Assembly (NCBI GenBank): GCA_951640165.1
Contig: OX621238.1
Coordinates: 30,280,001 to 30,344,000 of the forward strand
Source: Pseudoips prasinana
Lineage: Eukaryota > Arthropoda > Insecta > Lepidoptera > Nolidae
Length of the DNA: 64,000 bases
Reading direction: 5' to 3'
Below, piece by piece: positions 1-10,358 of the stretch (within the stretch, counting starts at the first letter, position 1; the number at the start of each line of letters is the position of its first letter). The position numbers and the translations under genes are program-made. The notes beneath the pieces were generated by a model that searched no databases, was not told the origin of the DNA, and was given only the letters and a program-made list of their open reading frames with translations.

Positions 1-855
1 GGATGTCCACCGGCACGTACTAGTGCAGTGGCGCGCACGGCTAGAGTTACGTCTAAACGCGCGCCAACGTGCTGTCGGTGCCATCCTGCCTCACCTCGAG
101 GCCTGGGTGGGAAGGAGAGGTGGTTTCGTCACCTACAGACTAACTCAGATACTCACCGGGCATGGGTGTTTCGGTGAGTATCTGAACCGGATAGGCCGTG
201 AAGCGACGACACACTGTCACCACTGCGGGAGCGACTTAGATTCTGCCCAACACACTCTCGCTGAGTGCCCGGCCTCGGAGGCCGAAAGGCGAATCTTGGT
301 CACAGAGATCAGACGGGATCTGTCCCCGCCGGCAATCATTGGGGCAATGCTGGCGGGTGACTCCTCCAAATGGGACGCCGTGGTCTCCTTTTGTGAGGCA
401 GTCATGCTCCAAAAGGAGGCCGCCGAGCGGCAGCGGGAGAGAGCCGATCCTGCGCGCAGACTGAGGTGGCGTCGGGGCGGCGGCAGCAGCCGGTAGCCCA
501 ACTGTCCCTCGGGGCTGCGGCGGCAGTCAGAGAAGTGTCCTCTACTGCCGCCACATGCAAGCAGCTCCGGGAAGACAGCGATCTGTTTGTGGCACAGTCG
601 CTGTGCCGGACTGGTAGGAGTCGGCAATTGGGAAGGGCAAACCAGAGCCCTCCCAGGGTACGTGTCCCGAACATCTGGGACATGGCGCAAAAGGGGGGTA
701 CCGGAGCAGCATACCCGCGTTCCCGGGGCTCTCCCATTAGGCGCCAAGAGAAGTCCACGGCAGGTAGGTTTAGTCGGTGCAACTCCGACATACCCACCCG
801 TAGACACTTTTTGCGGGTGGCATGCGTAGGCATTCCCCCTGCCTTATCAAAAAAA
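1..855 (+). mobile_element. 3' end of an R1-clade non-LTR retrotransposon, truncated by window start
   Basis: The end of a pol reading frame is followed by a GC-rich 3' untranslated region (497-847) and a short A tract, after which the DNA becomes AT-rich. Two further copies of the same 3' end lie at 62391-62636 (minus) and 62954-63556 (plus) and match it closely through the untranslated region. The tail is short and the flank differs from those of the other two copies. The element continues upstream of base 1, so its 5' structure cannot be judged. It is related to, but distinct from, the complete element at 19160-25260. Confidence 0.85.
2..496 (+). CDS. C-terminal part of R1-clade pol (after the reverse transcriptase), partial
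   Basis: The frame is open from base 2 and stops at 496; no true start lies in the window, and the GTG at 23 is internal. It aligns by eye with the last about 160 residues of the complete pol at 19512-22658, with shared runs such as GHGCFG.YL, CHHC, HTLAEC and WDAVVSFCE. The Cys-His motif C-X2-C-X8-H-X4-C, the putative nucleic-acid-binding knuckle found after the RT in this clade, is intact. The tail is strongly basic. The coding sequence shows no stop or frameshift in the visible part, so the copy may be young. Family placement rests on motif recognition, not on a search. Confidence 0.8.
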   Translation, partial: DVHRHVLVQWRARLELRLNARQRAVGAILPHLEAWVGRRGGFVTYRLTQILTGHGCFGEYLNRIGREATTHCHHCGSDLDSAQHTLAECPASEAERRILVTEIRRDLSPPAIIGAMLAGDSSKWDAVVSFCEAVMLQKEAAERQRERADPARRLRWRRGGGSSR

Positions 856-1386
856 TAAGTCTATACAATATAGAACTAGCTATTCCGGTGAAATAATCTA
901 TTGTACCAACCCTAATAACCTTCGTGTCATGTAGTTCTTGGTCCTATTATAATTATCCGGTTTTCATCTAGTGTTGAGCATTATTCAATCAATAATTTTG
1001 AATGATTTAATATAAATAGGCTTTCATCAGCAAAATATTTGTATGTAACCATTGAAAGCTTTCAACTCAAAACATTGCTTTATAGATTAAACATCCGCAC
1101 CAAAGAACTTTAAAATCGATTCTTATTTTCATGTATTTTGAACTCATTTTTGAACCAATCTACATTGTTTGATGGGCTATTCAATATGTTACGTCAAGAG
1201 GGTATAAGTCTCCCAACAAATATTATTGACTATTTTTATTTCAGCGGACATTTTAAAACGATAAAATATCAATGACCTTTTTTATTGCAACGTCTATACA
1301 AAGTATTTTATGTAACATAATATGGGATTTATTTTAAACGGTCAGTTGTAAACGGTAGAAGTAGGTTATAATAAATTATTCAAATA
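856..1386. other. AT-rich DNA, nothing recognised
   Basis: Unique-looking AT-rich sequence between the R1-clade tail and the Helitron 3' end. No ORF, tRNA-like box or repeat family was recognised. It is the downstream flank of the Helitron. Confidence 0.5.
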
Positions 1387-1397
1387 CTAGATGAAAC

Positions 1398-1413
1398 CCC
1401 GGCTTCGCTCGGG
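1398..1413 (-). terminator. Helitron 3' subterminal hairpin
   Basis: On the minus strand CCCG and GC pair with GC and CGGG around a GAA loop, with one bulged A. It is followed by GTTTCAT and the terminal CTAG. Position and shape match the hairpin that is thought to signal termination of rolling-circle transfer in Helitrons (established knowledge of the family). Confidence 0.85.
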
Positions 1414-1882
1414 TAAAATTTGACTCATAATACACATCTAGGTGCAAAATGTCGGTAAATATTTCTGTAGTCATCGGTTCTCAAAGAATATTAAATATAG
1501 ATTCGTATAGCTTCGTTCGTTGTGTTTGATAAATATAGTAAATAAAAACTGCGAAAGTTTTTACACAAATTATTTTTATTTCAAATTTCAAATGAACATT
1601 CAAAATAAACTAAGACAAATTAACAAAATATATTTTTAAGGTTTACTCTCTATAAACCTCTTTGTTTTAAGCACTCAGTCTTTTTCTCTATTTTGACAGG
1701 TAGATAAGTACTTACTAATTTTAGAAATAAAAAATTGAATTGTGCTTCTTTATTCAAGTCGGCTAAATTAATAATAATATTAGGAAGTATTTAAATTGTA
1801 ATTTTACAATGAGTACTTATCCGAGAATTTGGCAAAGGTACTTATAAAGACATATTCTCTATTATACATCACAGATTGAGTA

Positions 1883-4800
1883 TCATAAAATTTCTTTATA
1901 TATAACATTTTTCGATATATATTTATCACCTTTCAAGCCTAGTTCAGTGGTCTTGATAATTTGAATTTTTACATCATTGAATCTTCGTACTCGAGAGAAG
2001 GCAACATAGAGCTGTCCATGGGTGAACACAGGATTAGGTAAAAATATACCGATTTTTTCGAAAGTTTGTCCTTGGCTTTTGTTTATTGTCATAGCGAATG
2101 CTATGCGAATGGGAAACTGAAGCCGACTAAATTTAAAAGGCAGTTGACTGTTAGATGGCTGGAGCCGAATTCGAGGAATAAAATCTCGGGTTCCCACATG
2201 GCTACCACAAATAATTTCGGCATCAATGACACGTGAAGCTAACGCTCTAACAATAAGACGGGTGCCGTTGCATAACCCAACAGCCGGGTTCAAATTTCTC
2301 AAAAGCATTACTATACAACCAACTTTTAATTTTAGAATGTGTGGTGGTAATCCTGCAGGCGTTATAGAATTTAGAAATTCTACAGGATAGTTTAAAACAT
2401 CATTATGATCATCCTCAACAACAGCGTCAGAACTTTCATAAATTTTAAGCAGGCCGGGAATTTTTTCGACAACTTGGTCGTTCAATTGAAAACAATCATC
2501 GTTTTTGGGAGTAAGGATAGATTTCATTGAATAACTTTTATAATCATTTGTGTTAAGGGAAACACCAAAAATATGGTCTACAATTGAATTATCTACAATG
2601 CATCGCTGAGGCAGTTCAATGTTGTCATTATTATCTTCATTAGCTGATCCATCACCTACCTTTAATACCCATCGAGCAAACTCTAAATCATCGTGAGCTC
2701 TCATATTATGAGCCAATTGGAGTTGAGTAAAGTTTGGCCACATTGAAAAGTGCTTAATTGAAGCATTTATAATATCATTTCGTGATCCATTAACTACAAC
2801 TGGTAAAATCTGACGAAAATCTCCTGCGAATAACAAAGTTTTGCCTCCAAAAGGTAATTTATTTTTCATTATATCTTGAAAGAGTCGATCAACTACAACA
2901 ATATCATGACATTTAGTCATGGGTGCTTCATCCCAAATGATTAAATGAGTTTCCTTCAATAAGCTAGCAGCTGGTGACCCTAACGACATATGAGACGTAG
3001 AATCTATATCTGAATTAATTGGAATTTTAAATCGCGAGTGAGCTGTTCTACCACCATCTAACAGTGTCGCTGCAATACCAGAAAACGCTATGGGTAGGCA
3101 TAATTTGTTTTCAGATCTTAAAATATGTAAAATAGTTGTAAATACAAAAGTTTTGCCAGTTCCTCCTGGGCCATCAAGGTAAAACAGCTTTTTCTCTGTG
3201 GGATTATTTACAGCGTTTAATATTGTATCGACCACAATATATTTTTGTTCGGTGTTCAATTTTTGGTATTTTTCATAGCCATTTGCTTTTTCAAGGTCAC
3301 AGTCATAAACGGGATCAGATAAGAAAATATTATTTTCATCAATGTCTGGCTCCGGAAGTCCGAAATCTGTTAATCTCTTTCCGTGAAGTTTTAATGTTTC
3401 ATCAATTGCTTGTAAAGCCAACTGTTTGGATAATACTTCAGGGCGTGATCTTGTAAAGTCTTCGATAAAATGTGATGCAAACTTTTCCCAAAGCGCATAA
3501 GGATCAGTTACTTCACAAAATACGCAAATTAACGCAAACAGCTGTCGTAATTGCCGAGGAAGTTTGAAACCAATTGCTTCATCCAAACATCTTTCCCATT
3601 CTTGATCGTCAAAAAGGAGCCCCCTTGCTTGAGCAACTTCTCGGAATGATTTGTAAATAATATTTTCATAAGTTCTAACATCTCTGAAGCAAGTCGGCCC
3701 TTTGACGTGAAGAAGTAATAGCCAGAGATAATATCGTTCCCGATCAGAAAAGGAATAATTATACATTCTTGCAATTACTTTATTAGCCGCTGACTGAGAT
3801 ATTCGTGGACGCCACTGTCCATGGATAAATCTGAAATGTGTCGGAATTTCAGTGTAAAGATGTTGTCGAGCACTTTCTTCTGTTCTGTTTAGTTCAAAAA
3901 ATGCTAATAATGTTGATTTTTCAGCTGATCTAGCTGCTGCTTCATGAACATTCTGATTCGTAAATACGACAGTTTGTTGGTTTTCCAAATGAACACCTAA
4001 CTGTATAATTGTGTGACTCATTTTGTGCATTGAAAATTCAAATATTCGCCACACTGCTTCAGGGGCTGAGACATACCTGGTATCAATATAAGCCTTAATT
4101 TCATCTTGGTGTTCATTGCTTAATGTCGATTGATCACTGGACTCTTGTGGCGCTACTGTGATTTGTATCTTCGCTCGGTCATGACCTTTATAAATATATT
4201 TATTTATATATTTCACACTTTTGACACTTGAACAAATTTCAACATTTATGTGAGCATTAAATTTTTTACATAGATAGGGATTGTAGGGCACCACCCATCT
4301 GTTATCACACTCAAAATCCTTCTTTTTTATTGTTCTTCCGTCGTCCCTTCTTCTTATTATAGCATAACCACCATTTTGGGTACCATCTCTAGTTTCTTCG
4401 CAAAATGTCTTTGGGTAGTTTTTAGAACATTTAGAGGCAGTTCCATCATTTTTCATGCAAGGTGAATTCATATATCCAGGGCCACATGGCCCATGGATCA
4501 TGTTTTTTGACACAGTCTGAAAAAGTTCCTGGTCTTTATCTTTGTCAGGTATTTCTGCACACACAATTTTATCATAATCTACTGATGACCTTGGTTTATC
4601 TTCATTTCTTAGAATAATAAGCATACGCGCATGTGGAAGTCCACGTTTCTGAAATTCAATGGTGTAAAACCACGCACTCGGTATTCCAAAAATATGTTTC
4701 CTTGTAATATCATCTAAGAGTTCCTCCAATTTAAGTTTAAAAATTCTGGCAATTAAATCGGGTCTATGTTCTTTTTTAGTGCCTTGTAAATTATCTGAAA

Positions 4801-6136
4801 TTTCCTGCCAATTCGGATTGCACGTAAATGTTATAAATAAGTCTGGTTTACCATACTTGCATACAATTGCCATGGAATCCTGATAATTTTGCATCATGTG
4901 CCGAGGACTTCCCACATAAGTTGATGGCAATATTATCATTTTACCAATGCCTTGACCCATTTCTCTATCATTATTGTGCAGGCTATCCATTAAATTGTTA
5001 TAATTGTCAGCTCTGAGCTGTTTTTGATTCATTCGAAGAAACAATAATCTTTGAGATTCAATCCTAACATAGGCCAAGACACAATATTCATGAAAAAGTT
5101 TTTCGGCATAAAATAATGGGCTAAAATTTTCACGAACAGCAAGTCTATACTGATAAAATTGTAACATTGTAAGACGGCTTCGAGTAGTTCGACTCCCTTC
5201 TCTGTGTTGAAGATTTTCATGCCATCCGAGTTCTACATTAGGAAAAAGTAGAGGAAAGGCTAAAGGGTCAATATTGGGACTGGTTGATTTGAGTGTAGTT
5301 AAATGTTTAGAATATTCTTGTACAGAAAAGTCTATATTTAATGGAGGTTCGCCGTTTTCTCCTACAAAAATGGCCGCTACCTCATTATTTGATGGTGTGT
5401 TATACCGACGCAAATCAAGAGATTTATGTTTATAAAACTGCATTGATACCGAATATTTGGGTCGATTTTCTGAGGCTGCTTTTAATTCCTCTTCAGCTAA
5501 AATTGCAGCCACGTTTTTGTATATTTTGACAAAAGGATTGGATTCATTAAGCATTGTTTGTAAGGACCTCATTATATTGTTTCTACATATGTTATTTCTA
5601 GAATCAGATAATCGTTCATTTAATGCTGCTTCATTTTCAATAATATACAATTGGTTGTATTGTGGTTTATGACCTTGCAACGGAACCAAAGATCCAGTTT
5701 TTATATAAATTTGCCCTTGTACCCTATAAGTGAAAAATCCTGGAGGGAGTGTGTTCAAGTTTGAATTTATGGATGCCATTGCAAATGTTGAATTACGAGT
5801 ATATTGTCGTATATTAGCCTTAAAATGATTAGAATCAGACGTATTGCCTTCGTATAAATCTAATAATATATCTGGAATTGGCTTTAATACTCTGTCTGGG
5901 TCTATGTATACCTTCCCATTATGACAACAATTTTTAAAATGATTTTTAATTTTTTCACCTAAAAAATGAAGTGCTTGACTTTGAACACATTCATAAATCA
6001 TAGAACCAACTGAATGTACTGATACTTGAATGGTGTTATTTGAAAGTGCTAAATATACATAGTTAGTCCTGGGGGGCTGATGTTCTGTACTAAACCTGCT
6101 TGAATATTTACGTTTCTTCGGGGGTCGGCCCGCCAT
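1883..6136 (-). CDS. Helitron Rep-helicase (RepHel), probably endonuclease-dead
   Basis: 1417 residues, uninterrupted. The N-terminal Rep region (about 410-650) carries the block with FTCNPNWQEI (437-446), the HUH-like motif at 502-504 and the two-tyrosine motif with Y643 and Y647, the residues that would nick DNA and hold the 5' end. A PIF1-type superfamily 1 helicase follows: Walker A GPGGTGKT (989-996), Walker B IIWDEAP (1066-1072), GDFRQ (1105-1109) and a C-terminal block with TINKSQGQT (about 1350-1358). The expected second histidine of HUH is Arg504 (codon at 4627-4625), a one-base CAT to CGT change that should abolish metal binding. The rest looks intact. The ATG at 6136 is the first after an in-frame stop (TAG), but splicing may add an N-terminus (see 6108-7175). 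Confidence 0.93.
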   Translation of the reverse strand: MAGRPPKKRKYSSRFSTEHQPPRTNYVYLALSNNTIQVSVHSVGSMIYECVQSQALHFLGEKIKNHFKNCCHNGKVYIDPDRVLKPIPDILLDLYEGNTSDSNHFKANIRQYTRNSTFAMASINSNLNTLPPGFFTYRVQGQIYIKTGSLVPLQGHKPQYNQLYIIENEAALNERLSDSRNNICRNNIMRSLQTMLNESNPFVKIYKNVAAILAEEELKAASENRPKYSVSMQFYKHKSLDLRRYNTPSNNEVAAIFVGENGEPPLNIDFSVQEYSKHLTTLKSTSPNIDPLAFPLLFPNVELGWHENLQHREGSRTTRSRLTMLQFYQYRLAVRENFSPLFYAEKLFHEYCVLAYVRIESQRLLFLRMNQKQLRADNYNNLMDSLHNNDREMGQGIGKMIILPSTYVGSPRHMMQNYQDSMAIVCKYGKPDLFITFTCNPNWQEISDNLQGTKKEHRPDLIARIFKLKLEELLDDITRKHIFGIPSAWFYTIEFQKRGLPHARMLIILRNEDKPRSSVDYDKIVCAEIPDKDKDQELFQTVSKNMIHGPCGPGYMNSPCMKNDGTASKCSKNYPKTFCEETRDGTQNGGYAIIRRRDDGRTIKKKDFECDNRWVVPYNPYLCKKFNAHINVEICSSVKSVKYINKYIYKGHDRAKIQITVAPQESSDQSTLSNEHQDEIKAYIDTRYVSAPEAVWRIFEFSMHKMSHTIIQLGVHLENQQTVVFTNQNVHEAAARSAEKSTLLAFFELNRTEESARQHLYTEIPTHFRFIHGQWRPRISQSAANKVIARMYNYSFSDRERYYLWLLLLHVKGPTCFRDVRTYENIIYKSFREVAQARGLLFDDQEWERCLDEAIGFKLPRQLRQLFALICVFCEVTDPYALWEKFASHFIEDFTRSRPEVLSKQLALQAIDETLKLHGKRLTDFGLPEPDIDENNIFLSDPVYDCDLEKANGYEKYQKLNTEQKYIVVDTILNAVNNPTEKKLFYLDGPGGTGKTFVFTTILHILRSENKLCLPIAFSGIAATLLDGGRTAHSRFKIPINSDIDSTSHMSLGSPAASLLKETHLIIWDEAPMTKCHDIVVVDRLFQDIMKNKLPFGGKTLLFAGDFRQILPVVVNGSRNDIINASIKHFSMWPNFTQLQLAHNMRAHDDLEFARWVLKVGDGSANEDNNDNIELPQRCIVDNSIVDHIFGVSLNTNDYKSYSMKSILTPKNDDCFQLNDQVVEKIPGLLKIYESSDAVVEDDHNDVLNYPVEFLNSITPAGLPPHILKLKVGCIVMLLRNLNPAVGLCNGTRLIVRALASRVIDAEIICGSHVGTRDFIPRIRLQPSNSQLPFKFSRLQFPIRIAFAMTINKSQGQTFEKIGIFLPNPVFTHGQLYVAFSRVRRFNDVKIQIIKTTELGLKGDKYISKNVIYKEIL

Positions 6137-7175
6137 TTGATATGTTTTCTTTCTCGTCTTCTTCTAAAGAAATGAAATCACTGCTGACTGATAGCAGCTG
6201 TTTTTTCTCGTTGTCCGAAGAAACATCATCAGTCATCAGTGAATCTTCGATTAGCGTCAACTCTTCGTTATCGACCTTGAAAGAGAAAATATATTAGACA
6301 AATATTCAAATAATAATAAGTATTGTGAATGTATGTAGGTGTAGGTATATCCTCCCACCTCTATCTGGTAATAAGCATTATTTTTCATTTTACTTTACTC
6401 AGTGACCTACACCATTAACTTACCTGAAAGTCATCAAATAAATTTTTAGATGGAGCAGGAGGAGTTTGATTTTTGGGAAAAAGGTTTGAAAGTGTCCGAG
6501 CCTTGGTTATTCTTAACTGCCTAATTGCTTCTAGGCCACAACACTCGCAATAATTGAAATTATCTGCAATTAATAATGTCTAATTGTATAATAAGAACCA
6601 GCCAAGTTCAAGTTGAACTTGCGCATGAAGGGGTCCATTCCATTATCAAGAAAATCGGTGCAAAAATCGTGTCTGTTTCTGTATGTGTTTATGACAACTC
6701 AACACAGGCTATGCATGTGGTCATTTATTATTATTTGTCGGGTTATAGAGAAAAAATATTGAGCCACTTACCGAGTATAATGTTGTCGCATTCCAAACAT
6801 CGACTGCACATTTGCATTTGCTTGCAGTTTCTTACAAATATTTTGCTATTACAAAAATTGCATGTCACTGGAAGTAAATAAGTATACTTATTTTATTTAA
6901 AAATGCAGAAAGTCTTACAATCCACAAATCAAGAAGAAAACAGAACAAAATTCACTTAAAAACACAACCTGTACATACCTACTGAAATACTACTCACCAT
7001 CTTTACGAAGAGCCCTTCGCTGCATCCACTTACCACAATTGTGACAATGTTTACCAAATGCAAGGAGATCCGGCTGTTAACAAAATGACATAGGTATCAT
7101 CAAACAAATAATAATAAACGAAGACAGAGACACGACCAACGGAACAGTTTATGAAATACTTACGATTTTCGGCAT
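6108..7175 (-). CDS. Predicted five-exon cysteine-rich zinc-binding protein (or N-terminus of RepHel) inside the Helitron
   Basis: Exons inferred by hand, minus strand: 7175-7164 (ATG, four codons), 7073-6998, 6867-6772, 6563-6424 and 6275-6108 (TAA). Every intron has GT...AG ends, four with GTAAGT- or GTGAGT-like donors and pyrimidine-rich acceptors. The phases fit, giving 163 codons without a stop. Exons 2-4 encode four CX2C pairs plus a terminal CECC, beginning FGKHCHNCGKWM, which suggests a treble-clef or cross-brace zinc fold. Exon 5 is acidic and serine-rich. The stop overlaps the RepHel ATG by about 29 bases in another frame. A second acceptor (AG at 6165-6164) would instead join exon 4 in frame to RepHel, giving about 1534 residues. 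Which product is real is unknown; there is no transcript evidence. Confidence 0.62.
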
Positions 7176-7706
7176 GATGTGTGTAATCCAAACGAATAAA
7201 TCACTATGCGAAACTAAATGACATTTGAACTAAAACTTCAACTTTTATGGTTATGGTTAGTATTCTTTTTTCTATGGTTGTTATCGTAATCGGCCAATCT
7301 CAGGTTTAAAGAAAAAACACATAGCAAAAGAGTATATCATAAAAAAGTGTCATCAAAAATAATATTTTCGCGAATTGTCAACGACTGACGATGAGTATTA
7401 ACTTTTTTATGATTCACTAAATGTTTGCGGCGGGAAGACGTTTCGTTTTACATAGTCACATGAGTCACAGTTCTTTGTGATGGATACTTTTTTGGCGCGA
7501 CGCACGCAATGTGTTGATTAGCGAGGCGTATCTAAGATGGCGACAGTGGTTTGTTTTTCAGTGCCATCGGAATTTAACGGAATTCTCTATAATTCGAATT
7601 TTGCGGATATATGTTGTCGACTCAAAATCAATATTTTTTTATGTTTTCTTATTCATATAAGGTTTCGATCGAGTCTACCGTACCCCTTGACAAAATTATT
7701 AATATA
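7176..7706 (-). other. Helitron 5' leader and probable promoter region
   Basis: Non-coding stretch between the 5' TC terminus and the first predicted ATG. It should contain the element's promoter, but no clear TATA box or initiator could be singled out by eye. Confidence 0.5.
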
Positions 7707-7848
7707 GATATCCAAAATATTATGTAAAATAAGCTATACTGATCATAGTAGCAGTCATTGCAAGTATAACACAGATTGAAGAAAACAATGTTCTTAAGTG
7801 TTCAATTGTTTAAATATTTAATCAGTACAAATAAGTTTAGTCAATTTA

Positions 7849-8735
7849 CGCCCGGTTCCTATATTCCAAAAACGAATCGTTTCTACTACGAATAGTTAAA
7901 ATTTCTACCAGCCGTAACGCAAAACCGTTCCTATAAAATACTAGTCGTTATCCAAATAACCAACGTCTGGTTACTAACGGATGGGAGGTCGTTAGTAAGC
8001 TTATTGTATGGAGATGCGTTCGAAAGTGTTCCTATAAATATTTTCTACTGTCACGGAACTGTCAAAATAACGAGGCGTTACTGCTTTGATTACTAGTCGA
8101 ATTCGGTCGGTATACCAGTCGTTTGTATTTGATTTTGGTAGTTATCATAGTGTTTGAGGAGATTTCCGTGATGTCTAGCTCTGAAACTGATAGAGAATTC
8201 ATGGCTTTGTTTTCCGTTAGAAAGGGTTGATTATTTTTCTATCTTCTAAGATTTCATAACCACAAACCTTAGATTAAATACTCAATTTAAAAACTTCTTT
8301 AGAAACCATGAAATACTCTTGGACAGACGTCAGACGACAGACGCATGCGCCATGCGCTTTCCTGTTACGCGTTTTGTTCACACCATGCACTCGTAACATC
8401 AAATTTTCAATACTAATGATTTATAAATATTTTAAACCTAAACGCAAATTAAATTATTACTGTAACTATAAGTACAGTAATTTGTACTATTACTCACATA
8501 ATATTACAGAATAATAAATGATTTTAGTTGCATAATTGACGTACGACGTTTTGTTATAACTAATCGTGAAGAGGAGCGAGAGGTTCATCGCCGAACGAGT
8601 CGTAGGTGGTTTAAACTACGGATGTTCGTCGCAGGTAGGGCATTGTGGAACACTAGTTTTGCATCGGTATCGGTAGCTGAATTACGGATGGTAACGTTGG
8701 TCCAATGACGGATCGTAAAATAAAGGAACCGGGCA
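7849..8735 (+). mobile_element. Probable PIF/Harbinger-type DNA transposon remnant
   Basis: The outer ends are inverted repeats: GCCCGGTTCCT near 7850 and AGGAACCGGGC ending at 8734. Each is flanked by TTA (7846-7848 and 8736-8738), the target duplication typical of PIF/Harbinger. The interior has a short frame near 8171 beginning MSSSETDREFMALF and a broken basic frame near 8565, which could be transposase relics, but no full transposase remains. Plausible alternative: a chance pairing of ends in an unrelated MITE. It sits only 140 bases outside the Helitron. Confidence 0.5.
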
Positions 8736-8738
8736 TTA

Positions 8739-9316
8739 ATGTTCCTTAATCTAGTCAGGTCTATGTATGTCACCCCACTATTGATTTACTACTGAATCTG
8801 TATATGACATAAACTTAACACAGATTCAAAGCTCCCGTATAAACTAGTTAGTTTATCCTGAACATATGTAAATAACAAATTATCGGATTCGACTTTGGAG
8901 GCAGCGTCTTTGTCTAATAATTACCGAAATCGCTGAGTGGTATGTCACGATATGCCTAGTTTAGTTGATATCTTTCCTCTTCAGCGATTAATTCGAACCG
9001 TGTACTTCGAGACTCGGTTAATGAAACTAATAGAACGTGTCTTACGCCTGAGCGAACAATGCTACGTCAGCAATGCCAAAATAGAGACCTACTAATCTAA
9101 GACATCGAATTTATTGGTGAGGGGCGTTTCTTATAAATATATTTATATTCTTTTACCTGCCAAGCTGATCTGGTGTATCGCGGGGTCTTTGGAAACATGC
9201 AAGTGACAATCGATGGGCACAAAGGACGACTAGACTCGTAATAACTATATGTAGACCGCACAAATCGGTGTCCTGCTGTGCTGGGATCAAACCCGATGAA
9301 ATAGTTATACATCACG
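8739..9316. other. No gene recognised
   Basis: Mixed-composition DNA without a supportable ORF or known repeat. Confidence 0.4.
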
Positions 9317-9503
9317 TCACAATAATATTATAAAGGCGAAAGTTTGTGACTGTGTGAGGGTGTATGTTTGTTACTTCTTCCCGTCTAAACGGCTGGAGCG
9401 ATTTTATAATAAAATTTGGTATGGAGTTAGCTGACAGCCTGGATTAACACATAGGCTAAAATTTATAAGGTTTAACGCGGGTAAAACCGCGGGGCACAGA
9501 TAG
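9317..9503 (+). mobile_element. Short non-autonomous Helitron (end mutated)
   Basis: Starts TCACAATAATATTATAAAGG and ends with the GC-rich hairpin GCGGGTAAAACCGC followed by GGGGCACAGATAG and T; the canonical CTAG has become ATAG. The same body recurs at 35344-35792 and, reversed, at 41622-41796. It has no coding capacity. Confidence 0.8.
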
Positions 9504-9969
9504 TAAAAATATATTTATATAATTTATTAATAAAATGTTTATAGGTTTTATTTGATAAAGCTAAGAATTTTTAACAAAACTACTACTTACAGGATTATAT
9601 AAGGCTAGTATTTAAAGATTGGTAACTGATAAAGAAACCCTTTTAGCAATCAAGTCAATACAAATTGCTCTACTTAAACTCGAATTGAATTATACCCGTA
9701 TCAGTACTGCGTCACGATTTAGGACTTTTAAATAACTTAAAAACACTATATTGACACAAATAATTTCGTAGATCTATTAATAAATTAAGTAAGATAGATT
9801 TTATTTACATTATAATATGTAGAAATAGCTCTTCCATAACGTGCAAGCTTTGGTTGGATTATTCACGCCACATACCCAAATCCAATTACTTAAAACAACA
9901 CAATGTAGCGATAGTTTTAATGCTTTCATTGAAAGCTGTGTACTTTGTAGCCTTTATTTATAGTGCTTG
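9504..9969. other. AT-rich DNA, nothing recognised
   Basis: No ORF or repeat family identified. Confidence 0.4.
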
Positions 9970-10075
9970 TGGGTGAATTTCGGCTACGGTGGCCATTCTT
10001 AACGGAGACTAACCAACTACACATCTTACAGTACATGAATGTGTGCCCAAATATAGGTGCATTTTTTTTTCTTTT
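9970..10075 (-). repeat. Degenerate tail fragment of SINE family D
   Basis: The stretch around TTCGGCTACGGTGGCCA and the following GAGACTAACC match the non-tRNA part of the about 350-bp element at 60945-61293. The tRNA-like head is missing. Confidence 0.5.
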
Positions 10076-10109
10076 TTCTTCTTTTTGATATTATTTCCAA
10101 TCAAGCAAG

Positions 10110-10358
10110 TCATCAGTGTAAGTGATCACACAGTGCTCGTCGCGCGAACTCTGTAACAGCGCCACGTGTGAACTCTAACGCAGTGCTTGACATCGAGTCT
10201 CACTAAGTGTATGTAAGTGTTCCGATATCTTAGTGTTGCACCCTCAGAGCATTAATTTAGATATCTGTGGTTGCACCAATTGTCACTGTCTAAGTCAGTA
10301 AGGGCTTCGTTTGCAAAGAATAGTTGACTTTCAAATCGCTAACCCACCGCTCGCGACA
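10110..10358 (+). mobile_element. Diverged LTR fragment
   Basis: Aligns with the downstream half of the solo LTR at 55484-56176 (opposite strand): shared GTGCTCGTC, GAACTCT, ACGTGTG, ACTCTAAC, TTCCG..ATCTTAGT and the terminal ACCCACCG..CTCGC.ACA. The upstream half of the LTR is absent. Confidence 0.6.

Larger units (their letters stand above)
1387..7708 (-). mobile_element. Complete Helitron rolling-circle transposon
   Basis: Read on the minus strand, the element starts with TCTATATTAATAATTTTG at 7708 and ends with CTAG at 1390-1387. It is flanked by A on its 5' side (complement of T7709) and T on its 3' side (complement of A1386). This is the exact A|T insertion expected for Helitrons, with no target duplication. 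A short GC-rich hairpin sits 7 bases before the CTAG. The about 6.3-kb interior holds a Rep-helicase gene and upstream small exons. Termini, hairpin, target and gene content agree, so the boundaries are well supported. Activity is doubtful because of the HUH change described under the coding sequence. Confidence 0.92.

Noticed and set aside
217..858. Overlapping open frames on both strands in the R1-clade 3' region, also at 62330-63531
   Set aside because: They lie in the 3' UTR or antisense to the pol tail and recur only because the UTR recurs.
6576..6881. 101-codon plus-strand frame inside the Helitron
   Set aside because: Antisense to the predicted zinc exons and their introns; no recognisable content.
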